Below, piece after piece: positions 24,601 through 36,831 of a stretch of DNA of 64,000 bases. Source of the DNA: Mercurialis annua (taxonomy: Eukaryota > Streptophyta > Magnoliopsida > Malpighiales > Euphorbiaceae). Both the position numbers and the translations under genes were made by a program. Position 1 is the stretch's first letter. Every line of letters begins with the position of its first letter. The notes under the pieces are model-generated. The model was not told the DNA's origin, did no database searches, and worked only from the letters and a program-made list of their open reading frames with translations. The DNA lies in NCBI RefSeq assembly GCF_937616625.2, contig NC_065571.1, forward strand, positions 20,211,701 through 20,275,700. The letters are read 5' to 3'.

Positions 24601-25089
24601 TATGTATTTTTGGCGTGTTTCGTCTTGTGTTGACCTTCTCTGGGTGGAAATTTTAATTAGAGTCATCATTGAAAAAGATGCAAGGTTTGTTCTTGATTAT
24701 CCTAAGTATTTAAGTCGAGCTTTATGTGGGAGAGTTGCATTCCTTCGTTTGATTTTACCTAGAAAGGGCATTATCATTTTATGTTAAATGGAAGTTAGTA
24801 TTAAGGCTTTTGTGACCTTTTAAGATTGTTCGATTTATGAAAGTGGTGGTTTTTTTTGATATCGTTCGGGGAACAACCTGTTGATGAATAACAGAACTCC
24901 TATGATTACAGTTTCAGTTGGTTACTTGAGGAATGTTCTTAAGAGACAGAGTTTGTTATGCAAATTTGTTATTTTGCTTTCCTTAATTCCTTTGGGTAAC
25001 ATATTTATGTGTTTTCACGTTTATTACGTGTATTTTTGTTCAGACGACAAATAGAATTATGATATGTTTTACGTGGATTGTTTTGTTTT

Positions 25090-25125
25090 AAATTCGAGGA
25101 CGAATTTTTATTAAGTTGGGGAGAA
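25090..25125 (+). other. Hairpin and polypurine tract before 3' LTR
   Basis: The inverted repeat AAATTCG-AGGA-CGAATTT (25090-25107) is followed by the polypurine tract AAGTTGGGGAGAA (25113-25125), directly at the LTR start. The same pair is seen at 48118-48153 and, on the minus strand, at 52906-52871. Confidence 0.88.
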
Positions 25126-28039
25126 TGTAATATCCCGTGTTTTCAAACTTGTTTTGATGGTTTGGTTGTTCGTTTAAATTTGGTTTGTGATGGACTTTGG
25201 TTGTGTTTTCGCTTCGACATGTTCTCGTTGTGATTCCGACTTATTTTCGGATTGATATGTGTTCGGGTTAGCATATGTGGTACCTTGGTTGTGTTATGTT
25301 GAGCGACTTATGTGTACCCCTTGAGCCTCTAAGTATTTGATGTTGAATTGATTTATTTTCGGGTTGTTATCGAAACAATGTTTGCAAGTTTCCCAAATCT
25401 GCCATGCTGTAGTAAAACGTACATATCTTCCAATTGAATCGTTGGATCGGGCTGCTCTTTGGATATGTTGTACATAAGAGGATTATCTTTCATTCGACTG
25501 TTCGGATTGTCGTTTCGACCCGTTTTCGGGTCAACCGGACCTGCTAGGTAGATCAAGCCGTAGGTCCGGTCCACTTCATTTTTGGTTAGAGCAGTGGGTC
25601 AACCGGCCCTATAATCGGACCAGCTGGGTAGAACCGGCCGTAGGTCCGGTCAGCTTCGTTTTTGCATATTTAAACTTTGTTTCTGCGACCTAATCAGCCC
25701 CCTTTCGATTTTGATTCGATTAGTGGTTCATCTTGTCTTTTGATTTCGTTCTTGTAGAGTTGGATTTACCTTGTTTCTGAGATTTTATTACTCTTTGAAT
25801 TGACAAGGTATCTAATCCTTTTACTCAATTTGATTGTTGTGTTGTGGTGTTGTTGTTCATGTTTTGTGATGTTGTTTGTTGTGACTATGGTTTGGATGAA
25901 TAGTGGCTGTTCTTACATGTTCTAGGGTTGATTTATTAAGTTGATATTATTGTTATCATCCATTGCATGTTTATTGAATCAAATCAAGAATCGGTTACCT
26001 TTGATTCACAATTTCATATTGCTTTATGTATAAACTGTTTTGAATTGATTAGGGCTGCCCATAACTAAATTATCAAGTTATTAATAATTGGATTTTATTA
26101 TTGTTGATTCATATTAGGAGGATTATGTATAACGCCGATTGATGCATCAATTTGTCATTCATTGTAGTACTTGACTCGTATGTTCTTGGTTGGTTAATTT
26201 GAATTAGAATTGAGTTATCCAATTGTTAGTTCATGTGTGGTTTAGAATTATGGATTCATTTGGATATTATAAATTGTTTGGTTGCCTAGATTTGTCCAAA
26301 CATGATTATAGGGCTGATTTGCATGTCTTTGCGATTCATAATTGTTGGGCTATCTATTGTTGTTTCGAATCCAAGTTTGGTGATTGTTAAATGAGTTGGT
26401 ATGTTGATGAATGCCTGTAAACTGTTTTGGCTTAATTTAAATGTTTAGGGCTGTTTTGTATAATGTTTTTAGGATAATGTTATACTTGGATTGTGGTGGT
26501 TAGTTTGGTTATTGACATTGCTTGGGCATGAGGAATACGCTTATTGTAAATTTGTTTGCTAAGGCATGTTTTGACTTGTGTTGTCTATTAAAGCGTGTTG
26601 GTTCATTATGGATTTTATCAAACACTTTGTTACGTGTTGATTAATTGGTTAGTTAAGCGATATCGAGTTCCTTGTTTTTCAAACTCGAGTTTTGGAATAT
26701 TATTTGATTCTGGATTTTTAAACATTGGTTTATAACTTAGTTATGTTGAATCGGGTTAGACTTGGGTCGCCCGATATGTGAGTTAAGCTTGGAAGTCTTG
26801 GTTGACTCGGCTAAGTATAATTTTGGCTTTTGAAATGTTTTACCAAATAGTTTGAAAAGGTTTCCGGATTATGTTTTCAAATGGAACTCAATAGGGTTTA
26901 ACCTGTTTTGCGGTTTTGGCATATGGTTGGTGTTTGTGTAATCAATCTGTTTTAGTTTGTGCTTTGGCTTTGTTGTGTTGTGCTAGTCCTATGTTGTTTT
27001 TAGTACTCTTTAGAGTTAGGGTCCGTTTTAAATTTATTATTTACACATTGTTAGACTTGTCGACTGTTCGTGTTCCGGAGACGAATCAGGATTAGTTGCT
27101 TGCCGGGTTATAACGTGGATTAGCAAGCTGTGAGTTTGTACTTACTATTTACCGCTTTATTAAGTAAATTGTTATTTTAATATTTAAACATATACTGTAT
27201 GTATATTTCAAACTGTTTTTCCATTATAGCTTTTAGTTGGAACATGCTACCTAATGGGCATCATTAGGACTGCGTGCGCACCGGTATTGATCTAGATAAG
27301 GTATGTGAAATGTGGTGGTAACTCGGTGTGAGCATAGCTCTCGGGACCAGTAGAGTAACTCGGTGTAGCTCAGCTCTCGGGATTCTGGTTATGAATTAAG
27401 AGTGGTTGGTGGTAACTCGGTGTAGCTCAGCTCTCGGAACTAAGCCTACTGGATTATGGAAATTATTTAGTAGTGTGGATTAGGGTTCCAACTATTAAAC
27501 GTAATGTTGTTATTAAATGTTTTAAATGGTTGTAAAGGTTTTCCACTTGATAAATGTAAATAGTGGTATGAACTCATCTCAGTATATCTGACCCCGTTGT
27601 TATCCCAATTTTTCCAGGGTTATGATATGAGCGAGTCAGCTGCTCTCCGATTCTTTATTTCCTCGGAGGTTTTACTTTATTTTATAATGTTAATTAAACT
27701 GATTTTATTCTTAGACCGCAGTAGTAATTAGAAGTCGTATTTGTCTAATACTTGTTACCAGAATTATTCTATTGATTTAATTGTTTTGGTTTTAATATAA
27801 TAACTTGGGTTATTAAATATTTATGCTATGTTGGAGACTCGGTATTGACCGAGCATTTATTATATAAATGTTGTATTTTATGAACTGCTAGAACTAGGCT
27901 GAAGTCTCGGTTGCCCCCGAGCATTGATTTCTTGCAGGTTTATGTAATTGTTGGTTATCCGCATGGCTAGCTAAGGGTTTTGGTACAACCATACCCATAT
28001 CCTAGCGCCAGTCGCGATTCATAAAAATGGGTCGTGACA
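25126..28039 (+). repeat. 3' LTR of the non-autonomous gypsy element
   Basis: This is the 2914-bp counterpart of 17889-20800 with the same ends and internal repeats, and an estimated 1.5-2% difference. Its 73-codon minus-strand frame (25353-25574) is simply the LTR copy of 18116-18337. Confidence 0.95.
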
Positions 28040-28044
28040 GATAT
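28040..28044. repeat. Target-site duplication of the non-coding gypsy element, right copy
   Basis: GATAT repeats 17884-17888. Confidence 0.93.
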
Positions 28045-30578
28045 AAACTAGTTCTACTGCGGTCTAAGAGTTTGAAAACAGTAACTAGTTTAAATAACAT
28101 AAAACCTCCGATGAATCAAAAGAATCGGAGTGGACCAGCTTTCAAATCATAAACCTTGAAAATTTGGGAAAACAACGGGGTCAGATATACTGAGATGAAT
28201 TCGCAGTACTATTTACATTTATTAAGTTTAAAACCCTTAAATCAAAACATTTTATACTAATATAGTATGATTATGGAAAACAGTATTGAAATGATCCCAG
28301 CGTAAGTATGACATAGCATACTGATAAACCCAGAGTGGACGGGAACATATCCTCGTCATATACCAGCGCAAGCCAGACATTAGTCTGCCGATCCCATAGT
28401 ACTTACCGGTGCACACAGTCTCGATACAAGCCTATCGAGCAGCTCGTTTAAATCCAGATCCATAATCCGTAAAAACAGTTCAAAAGCATTTGTAATATTA
28501 AAATATGATGCGGTACTTAATAAAGCGGTAAATAGCACTACAAACTCACTCCTTGCTTATCCACGGTAAATAGCACTACAAACAGCTAACCCTGCTTCGA
28601 CTCCGGAGCGCGAATAGTCGAAGAGTCTAAAAATAAATTATACGTTAAAACCACTCAAACCCCTAACTCTAAGAATACTAGACACCACGTAGGACTAGCA
28701 CAATTAAACAGACAATTAGATATTACACAGAGAACACAATTCTCAATAAATCATAATGCCGAAAATAAATCAAGCCTATTGTGTTCATATTTTAAAAATC
28801 CAATCCGAAAATATTAATTAAATAATATTTAATTAATAAATAAAATCCTTTCCTCAAATAGTGGATTAGCCGAGTTTCTTAAAACTACCAAGCTAAACCC
28901 ACATGTTGGTGACCCAAGTCTAAACCGACCCAACTGATAATCCAGAATTATAAACCACAGTTTATAATTATAATTTTATAAAAATATTAATCAATATCAA
29001 AATAGAACTCAATAACTTGAAACCCAAGTAATTAAAGATTACCGGCAAAATATCTCATTAAATAAATCAATAATTCAATAAATGGCTAATTCATAAATTT
29101 AGCCAATTGGCACGCTAAGCCAAAATCACAAATCAATAATTAGATAAAAATATACAATTTTTCCTTTATAATAAATCACATAAATAATTTAAAAGTTAAA
29201 CTAAAATTTACATTAAGCCAAAAAGTGATAATAAATATCCAATTCCATTTAAAATAATAATGATAATAATAAATTAAACTATAAATGGATTCAAATATTA
29301 TTATTTTTTAGGTCTTAAAAAATAATATAACTAATTTGACAAATTTTCAAATTAAATGAAATCTCCAATTCCCATTTAATATAGTCAATTTATAAAATCA
29401 TATATCAACTATAATAAGTATAATATTAATTTAAATTTAGAATATTAATGTCCAAAGTAATTTCAATTTATAAATAATAATATTTTTTAAAATCGCTAAT
29501 TGATAAGTCGAAACAAATTCCGTAGATTAATATTTAAATCAATATAAAATAATTAATAAAGTAACTTAAGGAGTTAAACAATTTAACACCAAATAAGTTA
29601 GTGGCCTAAAAGGATATTTAGCCAAAAGTAAATCATAACACCCAACCACCTAATGCCACATGATCATCCCCATCATTGTATAACCCAAAGCTACAATTTC
29701 AAATTCCAATCCAAACTTACAGTAACAAAACCGAATATAAGCTCACCCCTCTCCAAACCAAATCTTACAATTTCTTAACCAAACAGCACATAATCTAACA
29801 TTTGACAAGATCACAGTTACTAATCAATAAACCGAAACACAACACCTTGACAACAACAAAAGGATCATCACTGAAAATTTTAGAACGACGAACGAAATCC
29901 AAAAACGATGAAACGACTTCATACTGATTTTAGACTAACATTCAAAAGGTTATAAACCCTAACATAATGGAATCATAATCATAATAAGGTAATAAAATCG
30001 AAGCCTAAGAACCTAATGAATTCGGCAGTAACCAAAAGTTAAACATTCATAGTTAAGAATCAAAACAAAACGGTGAGACGGTGGCGATTGAAATGGGATA
30101 AAATACATACTCGTTTGGCGAATTTCAAGATTGGGAATCGTAGAGGAACGAGCCTACTATCACGGGGAAGAAACGGACCTGAATTCGATTGAGAAACGGC
30201 TGCGAATGGATCGAAATAGTAAAATATCGATTTTTTGGATTCAAAACAGAAATTAACACTAAACGGTGAGACGGAGGCAACTAGAACAGAAAAGAGAACG
30301 TACTGTTATGTGAAAACTAAGTTCGGACTTGTAGAGAGTTGAGTCTACAATCTCAAGAAATAAACGGAATGCATTTTGGCGCTGAAACGATAGAGTTATC
30401 AGTCATGAACGGAAGTGTCGTTTATAAGCTCAAAATAGAAAATCAAGGATTGAAGCTTACCCGATGAACACAAATCTTGGTTGATGAATAGCACACGATA
30501 TTCACAGCAATTTGGAGGAGAAAGACGGCTGGAGTTTGAAGAATAAGTAGAGAAGAGTTTTAGGGTTTAGAAAAACGT

Positions 30579-30586
30579 CTTATATA
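30579..30586 (-). promoter_or_regulatory. TATA-like box of the minus-strand solo LTR
   Basis: On the minus strand TATATAAG is followed by ACGTTTTTCTAAACCCTAAA, a layout typical of a plant promoter and 5' untranslated start. The palindrome cluster lies just upstream (30645-30758). Confidence 0.55.
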
Positions 30587-30644
30587 ATGAAGGAAAATAG
30601 TGTAGAAATCGGAAAAATAAAGGAAGTAAATAAAATGAGTCACA

Positions 30645-30758
30645 TGCAGCCTAAGGCTGCAGAAGATACTTGAAAACAAAAATGTGGCCCATGAAAATTA
30701 TCACGTTGATAATTTGCATGGGCTTCACAAGAATAAAATAAATGGGCCAAGCTTGGCC
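30645..30758. repeat. Palindrome cluster in the U3 of the minus-strand solo LTR
   Basis: TGCAGCCT-A-AGGCTGCA is at 30645-30661. A 17-bp stem with one mismatch and a 3-base loop is at 30687-30723 (arms GCCCATG...TTATCA and TGATAA...CATGGGC). The perfect palindrome GGCCAAGCTTGGCC is at 30745-30758. All lie upstream of the TATA-like box in the LTR's own direction. Confidence 0.85.
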
Positions 30759-30890
30759 AACTAATAAGCATGGCAAAAAAAAAATTAATCATTTTTATCC
30801 AAGCCACGAATCGAACTCTAAACTCGTAAACGACTCTAAATATTTCCGAAATTTGCAAATTTAAATTTTAAAATTTTACGGGTTATTACA

Positions 30891-30895
30891 GAAAC
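30891..30895. repeat. Target-site duplication of the minus-strand solo LTR, right copy
   Basis: GAAAC repeats 17578-17582 and is itself part of the satellite B half. Confidence 0.92.
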
Positions 30896-33800
30896 AAATC
30901 CAAATGTTTCACCTTTTTAGCGATTTAAGCCAAACGTTTACAAACGTTACGAAATTAATCCAAATGTTTCACCTTTTTAGCGATTTAAGTCAAACATTTA
31001 AAACGTTACAAAACGAATCCAAACGTTTAAAACATTACGAAACAAATCCAAACGTTTCACCTTCTTAGCGAGTTAAGCCGAACATTTACAAACGTTAGGA
31101 AACAAATCCAAACTTGTCACCTTTTTTTATCATTTTAGGCCAAATGTTTAAAACATTACGAAACAAATGCAAACGTTTCAACTTTTTTTATCAATTTAGG
31201 CCAAACGCTTAAAATGTTACGAAACAAATCCAAATGTTTCACCTTTTTAGCGATTTAAGCGAAACGTTTACAAATGTTACGAAACAAATCCAAACGTTTC
31301 ACCTTTTTAGTGATCTAAGCCAAACGCTTAAAACGTTACAAAACCAATTCAAACATTTAAGACGTTACAAAAGAAATAGTAAATGTTTCCCCATTTTAAA
31401 GATTTAAGTCAAACGTTTAAAACGTTTCGAAATAAATCCAAATCGTTTCACCTTTTTAGCGATATAAGTAAAACGTTTGAAACGTTACGAAACCAATCCA
31501 AACGTTTATAACGTTATGAAACAAATCCAAATATTTATAAAATATTTACGAAACAAATTCAAACGTTTCACCTTTTTAGCGATTTAAGCCAGAGTTTAAA
31601 GCGTTAAAAAACCAATCCAAACGTTTAAAACATTAAAAATATAATCCAAACGTTTCCCCTTTTTAGCAATTTAAGCCAAACGTTAACAAACGCTACGAAA
31701 CAAATCCAAATGTTTCACGTTTTTAGGGATTTAAACTAAACGTTTAAGATATTACGAAACAAATCCAAATGTTTCCCCTTTTCAGCGATTTAATCCAAAC
31801 GTTAACAAACGTTATGAAACAAATCTAAGCATTTCCCCTTTTTATCAATTTAAACCAAACATTTAAAATGTTACGAAACCAATCCAAACGTTTAAAATGT
31901 TACGAAACAAATCCAAACTTTTCACATTTTTTAGCGATTTATGCCAAACATTTACGAACATTATAAAACAAATCCACACGTTTCACCCATTTAGCGATTG
32001 AAGCCAAACGTTTAAAACGTAACAAAACCAATCCAAACGTTTAAAACGTTAAGAAACAAATCCAAATATTTTACCTTTTTAGCGATTTAAGCTAATAGTT
32101 TACAAATGATACAAAACAAATCCAAACATTTCACCTTTTTAGCAATTTAAGCAAAACGTTTACAAACTTTACGAAACAAATCAAAACATTTCCCCTTTTT
32201 AGCAATTTAAGCCAAACGTTTAAAACGTTACGAAACAAATCCAAACGTTTCACCTTTTTAGCGATTTAAGCCAAACGTTTAAAACGTTACGAAACCAATC
32301 CAAACGTTACGAAAAAATTCTAATGTTTTACCTTTTTAGTGATTAAAGCCAATCGTTTAAGACGTTACGAAACAAATCCTGACGTTTCACCTTTTTAGCA
32401 ATTTAAGCCAAAAGTTTAAAACGTTTCACCTTTTTCGCGATTTAAGGCAAACGTTTAAAATGTTACGAAAAAAATTCAAACGTTTAAAACGAAACAAATC
32501 CTAATGTTACACTTTTTGGTGATTTAAGCCAAACGTTTTAAACGTAACGAAACAAATCCTACCGTTTCACCATTTTAACAATTTAAGCCAAACGTTTAAA
32601 AACTTACGAAACAAATCCAAACGTTTAAAACGTTACGAAACAAATCTTAACGTTTCACCTTTTTAACGATTGAAGTCAAACGTTTACAAACGTTACGAAA
32701 CAAATCCAAACGTTTCACCTTTTAAGCCATTTAAGCCAAACGTTTACAAATCTCACGAAACAAATCCAAATATTTCACCTTTTTAGTGATTTAAGCCAAA
32801 CATTTAAAACATTAAGAAACCAATCCAAACATTTCACCTTTTTAGCTATTTACCCCAAACGTTTGCTAATTCTAGGAAACAAATCCAAATGTTTTACCTT
32901 TTGATCAATTTAAGGCAATCGTTTAAAACGTTACGAAACCAAACAAAACGTTTCAAGTTTTTAGTGATTTAAGCAAAACCGTTTACAAATGTTACGAAAC
33001 AAATCCAAACGTTTCACCTTTTTAGCGATTTAAGCCAGACGTTGAAAATGTTATGAAACCAATACAAACATTTTAAACGTTACAAAACAAATCCTAACGT
33101 TTCACCATTTTACTGATTTAAGCCAAACATTTAAAACGTATCGAAAAAAATCCAAACGTTTACAACATTACGAAATACATCCAAACATTTAAAAAAAGTT
33201 ACGAAACAAATCTAAACGTTTCCCCTTTAAGCCAAACATTTAAAACGTTACGAAACCAATCCAAACATTTCACCTTTTTAGCGATTTAATCCAAAACGTT
33301 TACAAATGCTAGGAAACAAATCTAAATGTTTCACCTTTTTATCAATTTAAGCCAAACGTTTAATACATTACGAAACCAAATCAAACGTCTCACCTTTTTA
33401 GCGATTTAAGCCAAAAGTTTACAAATGTTACGAAACAAATCCAAACGTTTCACCTTTTTAGCTATTTAAGCTAAACGTTAAAAACGTTACGAAAACAATC
33501 CAAACATTTTAAACGTTACGAAACAAATCCAAATATTTCACCACTTTAGCGATTTAAGCCGAACGTTTAAAATGTATTGAAAAAATCCCAACGTTTAAAA
33601 CGTTACAATACAAATCCAAACATTTGAAAAAAGGTTACATAACAAATCCAAACGTTTCACCTTTTTAGCAATTTAAGCTTGACATTAAAAACGTTATGAA
33701 ACCAATCCAAACATTTAAAATGTTACAAAATAAATCCTAAACCTTTTTAGCGATTTAAGCCAAACGTTTAAAACAATATGAAACAATTCAAACGTTTAAA

Positions 33801-36800
33801 ACATTATGAAACAAATCCTAACGTTTCATCTTTTTAGCCGTTTAAGCCAAACGTTAACAAACTTTATGAAAGAAATCCAAACATTTCACCTTTTTAGCGA
33901 AATAAGAAAAACGATTACAAACGTTACGAAACAAATCCAAACTTTTCACCTTTTTAGCGATTTAAGCCGAACATTTAAAACGTTACTTAACCAATCCAAA
34001 CCTTTCCCCCTTTTTGCGATTTAAGCCAAACGTTTAAAACGTTAAGAAATCAATCCAAACGTTTACAAATGTTACGAAACAAATCCAAACATTTCACCTT
34101 TTTAGTGATTGAAGCCTAACATTTAAAACGTTAGAAACCAATCAAAACATTTATAACATTACGAAACAAATCCTAACGTTTCACCTCTTTGATGATTTAA
34201 GCCCACCGTTTAAAACGGAACGAAACAAATCCAAACGTTTCACCTTTTTAGTGATTTAAGCTAAATGTTTACAGACGTTATGAAACAAATCCATACGTTT
34301 CACCTTTTTAGCGATTTAAGCAAAATGTTTAAAACGTTACGAAACAAATCTAAACGTTTCACCTTTTTAATAATTTAAGCCAAACGTTTAAAATGTTATG
34401 AAACCAATCCAAACGTTTAAAACATAACGAAAAAAATCCAAACGTTTCACCTTTTTAGCGATATAAGCCAAAGGTTTACAAACATTAGGAAAGAAATCCA
34501 TATGTTTCACCCTTTTATCAATTAAAGCCAAACGTTTAAAATGTTACGAAACCAATCCAAACGTTTAAAACGTTACGAAATAAATCCAAACGTTTTACCT
34601 TTTTAGAGATTTATGCCAACGTTTACAAAGGTTATGAAACAAATCCAAACGCTTTACCCTTTTAGGGATTTAAGCCAAGACGTTTAAAACGTTACAAAAC
34701 CAATCCAAACATTTAAAACGTTACGAAACAAATCCAAATGTATCATCTTTTTAGCCATTTAATCCAAAAGTTAAAAACGTTACGTAGCAAATCCAAACGT
34801 TTCACCTTTTTAGCAATTTAAGCCAAACATTTAAAACGTTACTTAACCAATCGAAACGTTTAAAATGTTATGAAACAAATTTAAACGTTTCACCTTTTTT
34901 GGGATTTAAGCCAAACGTTTAAAACTTTACGAAACAAATCCTAACGTTTCACCTTTTTAGTGATATATGATAAACGTTTACAAACGTTACGAAACAAATC
35001 CAAACGTTTCACCTTTTTAGCGATTTAAGCCAAACGTTTAAAATATTACAAAACAGTCCAAATGTTTAAAACATTACGAAAAAAATCATAACGTTTCACC
35101 TTTTAGCGATTTAACCCAAACGTTTAAAATGTTACGAAATAAATCCTAACGTTTCAGCTTTTTAGCGATTTAAGTCAAACGTTTAAAATGTTACGAAACA
35201 AATCCAAATGTTTCACCTTTTTAGCGATTTAAGCCAAACGTTTAAAACGTTATGAAAGAAATCCAAACGTTTGAAACGTTACGAAAAAAATCCAAAAGTT
35301 TGTCCTTTTTAGCGATTTAAGTTAAAAGTTACAAACATTATGAAACAAATCCAAATGTTTCTTTTGAGCGATTTTAGCGAAACGTTTACAAATGTCACGA
35401 AAGAAATCCAAATGTTTCACCTTTTTAGCGATTTAAGCCAAAATGTTGTAAAACGTTACGAAACCAATCCAAACGTTTAAAATGTTACGAAAGGAATCCT
35501 AAGGTTTCACCTTTTTAGCCATTAAAGCCAAACGTTTAAAATGTTACGAAACAAATCCTAACGTTTTTCCTTTTTAATGATTTAAGCCAAACGTTTAAAA
35601 CGTAATCAAATCAATCCTAACGTTTTGCCTTTTTAATGATATAAGCCAAACATTTAAATTGTTACAAAACAAATCCTAACGTTTCCCCTTTTTAGAAATT
35701 TTAGCCAAACCTTTAAAACATTTTAAAACAAATGCTAACGTTTCACCTTTTTAGCGATTTAAGCCAAACATTTAAAAAGTTACGAAACAGATGTTTCACC
35801 TTTTTATGGATTTAAGCCAAACGTTTGAATCGTTATGAAACCAATCCAAACGTTTAAAACGTTACGAAATAAATCCAAATATTTCGAAATAAATCCAAAC
35901 AATTTGCCTTTTTAGCGATTGAAGCCAAACGATTACAAACATTACGAAACAAATCCAAACGTTTCACCTTATTAGTCATATAAGCCAAACATTTAAAACG
36001 TTACTTAACCAATCCAAACGTTTAAAACATTATGAAACACATACAAATGTGTAACCTTTTAAGCGATTTATACCAAACGTTTAAAACGTTATAAACAAAT
36101 CCAAAAATTTCACCTTTTTAGGAATTTAAGCTAAACGCTTAAAAACTATACGAAACAAATCCAAATGTTTCACCTTTATAGCAATGCAAGCCAGAAGTTT
36201 AAAAAGTTACGAAACAAATCCAAACGTTTAAACTGTTACGAAAAAAAAAATCCTAAAGTTTCACCTTTTTAGCGATTTAAGCCAAATGTTGAAAACGTTA
36301 TTAAACAAATCCTAACGTTTCAATTTTAGCGATTTAAGCCAAACGTTTATTACGTTACGAAACAAATTCTAAAGTTTCACCTTTTAATCAATTTAAGCCA
36401 AACGTTTAAAACGTTACGAAACAAATACGAATGTTTCACTGTTTTAGCGATATAAGCCAAACGTTTAAAACATTTCGGAACAAATCCAAACGTTTAACCT
36501 TTTTAACAATTTAAGCCAATCGTTTAAATCGTTACAAAACAAATCCTAACATTTCACCTTTTTAGCGATTTAAGCCAAACGTTTAAAACTTTACAAAACA
36601 AATCCTAACGTTTCACCTTTTTAGTGATTTAAGCCAAACGTATAAAATTTTATGAAACAAATCCAAATGTTTCACCTTTTTAGTGATTTAAGCCAAACAT
36701 TTTAAAAGTTACGAAACCAATCCTAACGTTTAATATGTTACGAAAAAAATCCAAACGTTTCTCCTTTTTTGAGATTTAAGCCAAACGTGTACAAACGTCA

Positions 36801-36826
36801 CAAAACAAATCCAAATGTTTCGCCTT

Positions 36827-36831
36827 TTTAG
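36827..36831. repeat. Target-site duplication of the plus-strand chromovirus, left copy
   Basis: TTTAG is repeated at 60622-60626. Joining the flanks restores CCTTTTTAGTGATTTAA of the satellite A half. Confidence 0.94.

Larger units (their letters stand above)
20801..25125 (+). other. Non-coding interior of the LARD-like element
   Basis: The first about 170 bp after the LTR resembles the leader of the chromovirus at 39812 (shared CTACTGCGGAATTAGGATTC). The rest shows no open frame beyond about 62 codons and no readable gag, protease, reverse transcriptase or integrase motif on either strand. Near the end, 24553-24600 repeats the hairpin, polypurine tract and LTR start found at the true 3' LTR junction. 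Any coding origin has decayed beyond what I can read. Confidence 0.8.
17889..28039 (+). mobile_element. Non-autonomous gypsy-type LTR element (LARD-like), 10.15 kb
   Basis: It has two LTRs of about 2.9 kb (2912 and 2914 bp), a TSD (GATAT), a primer-binding site matching the 3' end of tRNA-iMet and a polypurine tract, but no recognisable gag or pol in its 4.3-kb interior. This fits a large retrotransposon derivative that depends on enzymes of a related autonomous element. The LTR ends, primer site and leader resemble the chromovirus at 36832. I counted roughly 40-50 differences between the LTRs (about 1.5-2%), which makes it the oldest datable insertion here. The interior also holds a second polypurine tract and LTR start at 24576-24600. 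Confidence 0.92.
17583..30890 (-). mobile_element. Solo LTR of a gypsy family, minus strand, split by a nested element
   Basis: The two parts, 17583-17888 and 28040-30890, together form one LTR of about 3.15 kb. On the minus strand it starts with TGTAATAACCC and ends with GGGTCGTGACA. GAAAC TSDs lie directly outside it, with no primer site or coding region next to it, so it is a solo LTR left by recombination between two LTRs. Its 3' half aligns with the LTR of the chromovirus at 36832-39811 while the U3 half is diverged, so it is a related but distinct subfamily. On the minus strand it carries a TATA-like box (30586-30579), a cluster of palindromes (30645-30758) and a possible splice donor GGTAAG near 30460. 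Confidence 0.93.
30891..36831. repeat. Satellite array, middle block
   Basis: The same A/B satellite continues in the same orientation. Its variants are closer to the right block than to the left: the AGCCATTTAATCCAAAAG variant at 34753 and the GAGCGATTTTAGCGAAACG variant at 35366 recur with the same spacing at 61933/62549 and 63080/63691. A local duplication of about 435 bp links 32860-33100 with 33295-33540. Open frames of up to 72 codons are artefacts of the period. No gene was seen. Confidence 0.96.
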
